Shown here piece after piece: positions 6,443-11,197 of a DNA stretch of 11,197 nt. The position numbers and the translations under genes are program-made. Every line of letters begins with the position of its first letter. Positions within the stretch are counted from its first letter, which is position 1. The notes beneath the pieces are model-generated. The model was not told where the DNA came from. It saw nothing but the letters and a program-made list of their open reading frames with translations, and searched no databases. The stretch covers positions 1-11,197 of the forward strand of contig JBDLJE010000073.1 of the NCBI GenBank assembly GCA_039714575.1. The letters run 5' to 3'. This DNA comes from Sulfonitrofixus sp039714575. GTDB lineage: Bacteria > Campylobacterota > Campylobacteria > Campylobacterales > Sulfurimonadaceae.

Positions 6443-7521
6443 AACTCCCCTTTTACATAACTGCCGAGGCAGGTGATCTCTTCTTTGTGTGCCTTCATGA
6501 CCTGTTGGATCTTTGTATCATCAATGTGACCGTAAATATCCATAAAGAACCAATACGCGAAACCACTCTCATCGTGTGCCGGACGTGACTCGATCTTACT
6601 CATGTTGATATTTGCTTCGTCAAAATCACTTAAGAAGCTGACCAGTGCCCCTGCTCTCTCTGCATCTTTCAGACGGACAAAAAGTGAGGTCTTGTCTTCA
6701 CCGCTCTGCGCGTTTTTAAAGTCGCTCAAGATAAAGAAGCGCGTGGTGTTGTCTTGTACATCTTCGATGTTCTCAAACATCGTCGGCACCCCGTAGAGCT
6801 TCGCGGCGATATGGCTGCAGATAGCTGCCGCTTCAGGGTCTTCAGCCGCTAAAATAGCCGCTTTGGCTGTTGACTCGACCGGGATCTGCTCGATATGCAG
6901 AAGCTCATGCAGCTGTAAGAACTCGCGGCACTGGCCAAAACCCTTGTCTTTGGAGTATATCTTCTTGATATCTTTAAAATGTTCCGCCTTGGTCGCAAAG
7001 GACATATGGATCGGCATGTAAAGCTCTGCCACGATCTTGATAGAACTTTTTGCCAGAAGATCCAGTGTCTCGCCGACAACACCGTCTCGAGAGTTCTCTA
7101 TCGGGACCACACCGAATTTCGCACGGCCCGACTCCACTGTTTTAAAAACAGAGTGGATAGAACCGACCGAAAGGTAGTCGCTCATCGCACCAAAACGCGA
7201 CTCTGCGGCCTGATGGGTAAAGCTTCCCTCCGGGCCAAGGTAAGCGATGCGCTCCGGTAACTCAAGGTTGCGTGACACGGCAAAGATCTCAAGATAGAGT
7301 GCTTCGATCGCCGCTTGATTCAGAATACCGCCATCTGCTTTTGACTTGGCACTGAGACGTTCGATGATCGCTTTTTCACGTTCGGGACGATAGATCGCAC
7401 CGCCGCTCTCATGTTTGATCTCGCCCACCCGTTCAACAACACGCATACGCTCATTAAGAAGGTCAAGCATCTCTTCGTCCAGTCGGTCGATCTCTCTGCG
7501 ACAATCGTCTAATGTTCTCAT
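6439..7521 (-). CDS. pheA: Bifunctional chorismate mutase/prephenate dehydratase (P-protein)
   Basis: Converts chorismate to prephenate and then to phenylpyruvate, the precursor of phenylalanine. The 360-aa protein has three domains. An AroQ chorismate mutase spans about 1-90 (CRREIDRLDEEML, Arg26, Lys36, YRPEREK at 44-50). Prephenate dehydratase spans about 91-266 (YLGPEGSFTHQAA at 94-106, VVPIENS at 138-144, NTTRFFIL at 258-265). A C-terminal ACT domain spans about 277-360 with GALVSFL (291-297) and KIESRP (309-314), the signature of phenylalanine feedback inhibition. The frame can be extended to a GTG at 7536, but the ATG at 7521 is preferred: AGGAG lies 5 nt before it and the protein then begins MRTLDDCRREID, the usual family start. 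It is translationally coupled to hisC by an ATGA overlap and follows lysA by 63 nt. Confidence 0.95.
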   Translation of the reverse strand: MRTLDDCRREIDRLDEEMLDLLNERMRVVERVGEIKHESGGAIYRPEREKAIIERLSAKSKADGGILNQAAIEALYLEIFAVSRNLELPERIAYLGPEGSFTHQAAESRFGAMSDYLSVGSIHSVFKTVESGRAKFGVVPIENSRDGVVGETLDLLAKSSIKIVAELYMPIHMSFATKAEHFKDIKKIYSKDKGFGQCREFLQLHELLHIEQIPVESTAKAAILAAEDPEAAAICSHIAAKLYGVPTMFENIEDVQDNTTRFFILSDFKNAQSGEDKTSLFVRLKDAERAGALVSFLSDFDEANINMSKIESRPAHDESGFAYWFFMDIYGHIDDTKIQQVMKAHKEEITCLGSYVKGEL

Positions 7522-7526
7522 ATCCA

Positions 7527-7531
7527 CTCCT
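7527..7531 (-). promoter_or_regulatory. Ribosome binding site that sets the pheA start
   Basis: AGGAG on the minus strand lies 5 nt before the ATG at 7521. It falls inside the longer reading frame that would start at the GTG at 7536, so it argues for the shorter protein. Confidence 0.75.
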
Positions 7532-7557
7532 AGCACTCTGTGATCTATCTTTTACAT

Positions 7558-7577
7558 ATGCTATTTTACTATAGCAT
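7558..7577 (-). repeat. Hairpin between lysA and pheA
   Basis: ATGCTAT (7558-7564) and ATAGCAT (7571-7577) form a perfect 7-bp stem with a 6-nt loop, starting 8 nt after the lysA stop codon. The stem is weak (two G-C pairs) and no T-run follows, so an efficient terminator is unlikely. It could be a partial terminator or an mRNA end-protecting hairpin between the two genes. The loop region on the minus strand also contains TAAAAT, a possible weak -10 for pheA. Confidence 0.35.
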
Positions 7578-7584
7578 CCGCATT

Positions 7585-8787
7585 TTAATCCATAAACTCT
7601 TTTTCCAGAGCAATAAGATCGTCAAACGTCTCTCTTCGGCGAATAAGGCGGTCTTCGCCGTTCTCTACGGCCACTTCAGCCGAACGGCCTCTTGTGTTGT
7701 AGTTGCTTCCCATACCAAAACCATACGCACCCGCACTGTGGACAACCAGAAGATCATCATGTTCAAGGGCAGGAAGCGCATAACCCTTGGCCAGGAAGTC
7801 ACCGCTCTCGCAAACCGGTCCGACAATATCGGCTTTGGTCTTTTCACCCTCTTTTTGCGACGTTTCAATATAGTGATATGCGTTGTAGAGGCTTGGTCTG
7901 ATAAGATCATTCATCGCCCCATCAACAATGACAAAACGTTTGTCGTCATTCTTCTTTTCATACATCACTTTGGTCAGGAAGTACCCTGCGTTAGCCGTAA
8001 GGTAACGTCCCGGTTCACCTACAACCGTGATGTCAAGTCCCGTCAACGTCCCTAAAACAGCCTGCGCATAGTCGTACGGATCGATCGTTGTCTCGTCATC
8101 ATACTTAATACCCAGTCCGCCGCCGATATCAAAAAAGCTCAGGTTAATGTCAAGTGCCTGCAGTGAACGTACCATGTCAGCAACGATCTCGCACGCTTCG
8201 CGGATAGGGTCAAGCTCCGTCAGCTGTGAACCGATGTGAGAGTGGATCCCGACCGGGTCCAGGTGTTCTGAGTTCTTGGCGCGAATATACATACGTTTTG
8301 CCGTATTGATATCCACACCGAATTTGTTGGCATGAAGGCCTGTCGAGATGTAAGGGTGGGTCTTGGGATCGATGTTCGGGTTAACACGGATACTGATACG
8401 CACTTTCGCATCCATCTCTTTGGCGATCACCTCAACACGGTCCAATTCACCGTCACTCTCAAGGTTGATATAGAGGATGTCACGTTCGATCGCCTCGCGG
8501 ATCTCGTCATCACCCTTGCCCACGCCTGAGAAGATGATCTTGTATTTTGGTATACCGGCTAAAAAAGCACGACGGACTTCACCGATAGAGACACAGTCGG
8601 CCCCCGAACCAAGCTTGGCAAAATGGCGAACGACACTCAGGTTAGAGTTGGCTTTAACAGCATATGCCAGCAGGGCTTTACGTCCTTTAAAAGCACCTTT
8701 CAGTGCTTCATACTGCTGTGTCATATGATCAAGGTCATATACATAAAGAGGGGTATTGTACTTGTTTGCTAACTCTTTAAAGTTCAT
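7585..8787 (-). CDS. lysA: Diaminopimelate decarboxylase
   Basis: Decarboxylates meso-diaminopimelate to L-lysine, the last step of lysine synthesis. It is a cytosolic fold type III PLP enzyme with an alanine racemase-like barrel. The 400-aa protein shows AYAVKANSN (41-49) with the PLP lysine Lys45, GADCVSIGE (62-70), FSGVGK (86-91), RVNPNIDPKTHPYISTG (134-150), HSHIGSQ (182-188), FDIGGGLGIKY (219-229), GEPGRYL (257-263), CESGDFLAKG (326-335) with the substrate-site Cys326, and GAYGFGMGSNYNTRGR (353-368). The ATG has AAGGA about 9 nt upstream. It follows the LptF/LptG-like gene by 93 nt and has its own likely promoter. In C. jejuni, from memory, a HAD hydrolase gene (Cj0315) sits between lysA and pheA; that gene is absent here. 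Confidence 0.96.
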   Translation of the reverse strand: MNFKELANKYNTPLYVYDLDHMTQQYEALKGAFKGRKALLAYAVKANSNLSVVRHFAKLGSGADCVSIGEVRRAFLAGIPKYKIIFSGVGKGDDEIREAIERDILYINLESDGELDRVEVIAKEMDAKVRISIRVNPNIDPKTHPYISTGLHANKFGVDINTAKRMYIRAKNSEHLDPVGIHSHIGSQLTELDPIREACEIVADMVRSLQALDINLSFFDIGGGLGIKYDDETTIDPYDYAQAVLGTLTGLDITVVGEPGRYLTANAGYFLTKVMYEKKNDDKRFVIVDGAMNDLIRPSLYNAYHYIETSQKEGEKTKADIVGPVCESGDFLAKGYALPALEHDDLLVVHSAGAYGFGMGSNYNTRGRSAEVAVENGEDRLIRRRETFDDLIALEKEFMD

Positions 8788-8805
8788 CGCTTCAGTTCCT
8801 TATCC

Positions 8806-8819
8806 AGGAGAGATCTCCT
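8806..8819 (-). repeat. Small inverted repeat in the lysA leader
   Basis: AGGAG (8806-8810) and CTCCT (8815-8819) form a 5-bp stem with a 4-nt loop upstream of the true lysA ribosome site. On the transcript the first arm is itself AGGAG, a Shine-Dalgarno-like sequence with no start codon after it. It is short and could be chance. Confidence 0.25.
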
Positions 8820-8836
8820 AGCCGTTTAATTGCCGG

Positions 8837-8842
8837 ATTTTA
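8837..8842 (-). promoter_or_regulatory. Candidate -10 box of lysA with GC-rich discriminator
   Basis: TAAAAT (8842-8837) on the minus strand is followed at once by CCGGCAATTAAACGGC. It lies in the 93-nt gap after the LptF/LptG-like gene, 49 nt before the lysA ATG. No clear -35 is visible. The following GC-rich run and leader resemble those of dxs and, in part, rplY. Confidence 0.5.
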
Positions 8843-8880
8843 GCGCAAATCTACTTATGAAAAGCTCTTTGACGAAGCCC

Positions 8881-9969
8881 TTAAGGAACCGTTTTAGGCT
8901 TTGATGGCGTAGAGTGACGGACCCACTGCCAGATCGCCACAAGAAAAAGGACAAATACCGGCAGGACAATACCCACTTCGCTCGCTATCGCTTTGTTGAA
9001 TGAAAGCTCGGTCAGGATGAAGAGTACCGACCATGTCATAAGCGTTGCCAGGATCGCACCGAAACTAAAAAGGGTGATGTTCAAGAAGCGCTGTGAGATC
9101 GGAACAAAGAAGAAGATGATAATGATCAGACTGGGGACGAACAGCGGGTTCAAAAACGTCTTGTAAAGCGCACTCTTAATACGGTCGATGTTCACATTTT
9201 GGTCTGTCAATAACAAGAGTGCATCCACCGCGTCCATAATGGTGTAGTTGACCTTGCCCTCATAGACCTGGTCCAGGATCTTAGGTTTAAAGCCTTTTAA
9301 GATCGACATGGTCTCGCGCTCTTCGATCTCGATACCCTGTCCGTCAAAAGCGATCTGTTCCGGTTTTCGCAGTACATGTGCTTTGGTCACATGCCAGTAA
9401 TCATCTTTGTAATAGGCGCTCTTGGCCACATACAACTCTTTCAAGTTACTCTCATCGATCTCAAAGACCCGTACGTCTATCGCCCGCTGTTGAAGAGGAA
9501 ACAGCTTTCCAAAAAAGATATATTTGTTCTCATACGTAAAAAAGAGGTTTGATGTCGGTCTGAGATAACTAGAGCTCTTGGCAATATTGGTGGCGTACTC
9601 GTTAGCTCTCGCAAACGCAGATGAGGCATGAAAAGCGATATAGATCGATATGATCATTATGGAGACCAGGACAAAGGGCTTTAAAACATCATTTTTTGAG
9701 TAGCCTATGGAGTAAAAAGCGACAAGAGCATTCGAGCGTATCAGCAGCACTTTTGTTGCGATCATACCAAAGACCAGTGAAAGCGGCAGCAGCATGTCGA
9801 TGGCATAAAAGGTTTTATAGACAACATAGATCATAACAAGGTTGGCAGATGTCGGCAGGTTGGAGCTGTTTTCCATATAGTCAAAACCGACCATAAAGGC
9901 ACTCAAGGCTGCCAGGATAATAATAAAATATTTGATGTAATGAGAAGCGATATAACGAAAGGCTAACAA
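8881..9969 (-). CDS. LptF/LptG-family lipopolysaccharide export permease
   Basis: A 362-aa inner-membrane protein of the YjgP/YjgQ family. LptF and LptG pair with the LptB ATPase to extract lipopolysaccharide from the inner membrane and pass it to the LptC/LptA bridge. The family architecture is clear: three N-terminal membrane segments (about 12-30, 55-77, 97-116), a soluble periplasmic beta-jellyroll region (about 120-270), and three C-terminal segments (about 274-290, 297-320, 330-350). The FLNPLFVPSLIIIIFFF stretch (272-288) matches the conserved start of the second membrane half. It is probably LptG-like, but LptF and LptG cannot be separated with certainty by eye, so no symbol is given. 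The start is TTG with AAGGA about 9 nt upstream; there is no ATG in frame before the upstream stop. The same gene lies between pth and lysA in Campylobacter (Cj0313). Confidence 0.88.
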   Translation of the reverse strand: MLAFRYIASHYIKYFIIILAALSAFMVGFDYMENSSNLPTSANLVMIYVVYKTFYAIDMLLPLSLVFGMIATKVLLIRSNALVAFYSIGYSKNDVLKPFVLVSIMIISIYIAFHASSAFARANEYATNIAKSSSYLRPTSNLFFTYENKYIFFGKLFPLQQRAIDVRVFEIDESNLKELYVAKSAYYKDDYWHVTKAHVLRKPEQIAFDGQGIEIEERETMSILKGFKPKILDQVYEGKVNYTIMDAVDALLLLTDQNVNIDRIKSALYKTFLNPLFVPSLIIIIFFFVPISQRFLNITLFSFGAILATLMTWSVLFILTELSFNKAIASEVGIVLPVFVLFLVAIWQWVRHSTPSKPKTVP

Positions 9970-10000
9970 AGCAAGGCTTCCTTTACTAAATTGATACTAG

Positions 10001-10006
10001 ATTTTA
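10001..10006 (-). promoter_or_regulatory. Candidate -10 box of the LptF/LptG-like gene
   Basis: In the 68-nt gap after pth the minus strand carries GGATAAAATC, giving a TAAAAT hexamer (10006-10001) 31 nt before the TTG start and preceded by T-rich sequence. No -35 is evident. It lacks the CCGGC run seen after the lysA and rplY boxes, so it is weaker evidence of a promoter. Confidence 0.35.
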
Positions 10007-10037
10007 TCCAAATAAAGACTAATATTTTTGTCTATAC

Positions 10038-10616
10038 TCAGTCAATAGGCTGATTTGCTTTATTGGGAACTTTTTTTATGGAGTATTTCGAGGCAACGTC
10101 CTCCCATGAAGGCGTGCGCCACAACGCCTCTACGGCATCAGCAGTTTGAGCGATCTGCGCTTTTAGCTGCTCTTCTTGATCATCATTATACTTACCAAGG
10201 ACAAAGCTTGTGACCTCACCTTTGTGCTCAGGACGGCCTATCCCCATACGAACACGCACATACTCTTTGCCGATCAGAGCGTCTGTCGATTTAAGACCGT
10301 TATGGCCCCCATGTCCGCCGCCTATCTTAAAACGAAGCGCACCGAAAGGGAGGTCGAGATCATCATGGATCACTATGACATCATCAATTTTATAAAACTT
10401 CTTGACAGCGGCTACAGAACGGCCGGAAAGGTTCATAAAAGTGGTGGGTTTGAGTAAAAAATGTTCTTTGACTTTGAAAAGTTCGCCTTCGAATGCGGCT
10501 TTTGAGATGGTGTCATGGGAGTAACGGGAAAGAAGTTCATCTATGACCATAAACCCGACATTATGTCGCGTCTCGGCATAGGCCGAACCGGGATTACCTA
10601 GTCCGACAATAAGCAA
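10038..10616 (-). CDS. pth: Peptidyl-tRNA hydrolase
   Basis: Cleaves peptidyl-tRNAs released by stalled ribosomes and recycles the tRNA; a cytosolic monomer. The 192-aa protein has the bacterial Pth motifs: VGLGNPG (4-10) with Asn8, TRHNVGF (16-22) with the catalytic His18, KPTTFMNLSG (56-65) with Asn62, HDDLDLPFG (84-92) with Asp85, GGGHGGHNGLKS (99-110) with Asn106, and RMGIGRP (123-129). The start codon is TTG, two nucleotides after the rplY stop, and the protein then begins exactly at the usual MLIVGLGNPG position. No strong ribosome site of its own is visible inside the rplY 3' end, so translation probably depends on ribosomes finishing rplY. The rplY-pth pair is common in bacteria. Confidence 0.96.
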   Translation of the reverse strand: MLIVGLGNPGSAYAETRHNVGFMVIDELLSRYSHDTISKAAFEGELFKVKEHFLLKPTTFMNLSGRSVAAVKKFYKIDDVIVIHDDLDLPFGALRFKIGGGHGGHNGLKSTDALIGKEYVRVRMGIGRPEHKGEVTSFVLGKYNDDQEEQLKAQIAQTADAVEALWRTPSWEDVASKYSIKKVPNKANQPID

Positions 10617-10618
10617 AA

Positions 10619-11155
10619 TTACTTCGCTTTGATAATACTTAGTACACCAACACGATCACTGTCGACAAATGTTACATTTTCGATAGCATCAAGGTCACGA
10701 ACAAGTATAGAGTCACCAACGTCTAGTGGCTCTACGTTTACAACGATAGAGTTTGGAAGTGCTTCCGGCGCAGCTTTAACAGCAAGACGGTTCTTAGCAA
10801 CATACAACATACCCTTGTTTTTAAGACCAAGTGGTGAACCAACAGTCTCAACTGGTACCATGTACTTAGTCACAACACCCGGTTGTGCAACCATCAGGTC
10901 AACATGAAGAAGGTTTCCTGTTACTGCGTGAGACTCATAGCTCTGTACAACAACATTCAACTCTTTGCCATCCAATTTGATCGGGAAGGCCAAAGTCTCT
11001 TTATTACGAACTGTACGGATATACTCATTCATCTTGAATGCAGCATTGATGTTCTCAAAACCTTTTCCGTAAATATTCGCAATTAGATAACCATCACGGC
11101 GTAGTGCTTTTGTGCCACGTTTACCGATACTCTCTCTAATAATTCCTTCTAACAT
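10619..11155 (-). CDS. rplY: Large-subunit ribosomal protein bL25, CTC form
   Basis: Binds 5S rRNA in the central protuberance of the 50S subunit. At 178 aa it is the long CTC/TL5 form rather than the short gamma-proteobacterial L25. Residues 1 to about 91 form the 5S rRNA-binding domain (LEGIIRESIGKRGTKALRRDGYLIANIYGKG at the start, HVDLMVAQPG near 84-93). Residues from about 94 to 178 form the extra C-terminal beta domain (VPVETVGSPLGLKNKGML at 100-117, DVGDSILVRDL at 145-155). The ATG has AAGGA 7 nt upstream and a TATAAT about 30 nt upstream. It heads the minus-strand gene series visible here and is followed by pth after only 2 nt. Confidence 0.95.
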   Translation of the reverse strand: MLEGIIRESIGKRGTKALRRDGYLIANIYGKGFENINAAFKMNEYIRTVRNKETLAFPIKLDGKELNVVVQSYESHAVTGNLLHVDLMVAQPGVVTKYMVPVETVGSPLGLKNKGMLYVAKNRLAVKAAPEALPNSIVVNVEPLDVGDSILVRDLDAIENVTFVDSDRVGVLSIIKAK

Positions 11156-11184
11156 AGTTAGTTCCTTGTAATAAAATGAGCCGG

Positions 11185-11190
11185 ATTATA
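11185..11190 (-). promoter_or_regulatory. Candidate -10 box of rplY
   Basis: A perfect TATAAT (11190-11185) on the minus strand is followed directly by CCGGCTC. It is 29 nt before the rplY ATG, with AAGGA in between. The -35 region would lie beyond the right edge of the window, so the promoter is only partly visible. Confidence 0.55.
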
Positions 11191-11197
11191 CTGAAAT

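Noticed and set aside
7522..7536. GTG start for pheA at 7536
   Set aside because: The AGGAG site lies downstream of this GTG and 5 nt before the ATG at 7521, and the shorter protein starts at the usual family position.
7540..8055. Plus-strand 171-codon open frame
   Set aside because: It is antisense to the well-supported lysA coding sequence, and the protein has no coherent family pattern. It is a shadow of lysA codon structure.
1..11197. CRISPR array, tRNA or rRNA genes, insertion sequence, toxin-antitoxin pair or defence genes
   Set aside because: No regularly spaced repeats, cloverleaf-like segments, transposase motifs or known defence domains were seen on either strand. The window is nearly filled by recognisable housekeeping genes.

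Overview
The window looks like chromosomal DNA of a Campylobacterota (epsilonproteobacterial) species, most likely a non-flagellated, Sulfurovum-like lineage. Three things point there. The minus-strand gene order rplY-pth-lptF/G-lysA-pheA-hisC-...-dxs matches the Campylobacter jejuni order (Cj0311-Cj0321) from memory. The intergenic spaces are short and AT-rich, and their -10 boxes (TATAAT/TAAAAT) have poor -35 elements. The fliF-fliG-fliH block that separates hisC from dxs in flagellated relatives is absent here. The genus is an inference; no search was run.

Layout, following minus-strand transcription from the right edge: rplY (5S rRNA-binding L25, CTC form), pth (peptidyl-tRNA hydrolase), an LptF/LptG-family permease (lipopolysaccharide export), lysA (last step of lysine synthesis), pheA (chorismate mutase/prephenate dehydratase), hisC (PLP aminotransferase) and dxs (first step of the MEP isoprenoid pathway). 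Spacing is tight: 2 nt between rplY and pth, an ATGA overlap between pheA and hisC, and gaps of 59-93 nt elsewhere. Candidate -10 boxes lie before rplY, lptG-like, lysA and dxs, so this is probably a string of overlapping transcription units rather than one simple operon.

Left of dxs the character changes. pgeF (purine nucleoside phosphorylase/laccase-domain protein) is the only convincing plus-strand gene; it converges on dxs with a 17-nt overlap and may be leaderless. Divergent from it is a small exported DUF3617 protein. Then comes a 277-nt space with an odd, more GC-rich patch, followed by a 557-aa lipoprotein built of three divergent copies of one beta-rich module. The last 216 nt hold three perfect hairpins, one of them the probable terminator of the lipoprotein gene.

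Most of the window is housekeeping. No CRISPR array, tRNA, rRNA, intact insertion sequence, toxin-antitoxin pair or defence island was found, and I see no clear new multi-gene system. The least explained parts are the three-module lipoprotein, the hairpin-rich left edge, the 2046-2165 patch, and the similar promoter/leader sequences of lysA and dxs.
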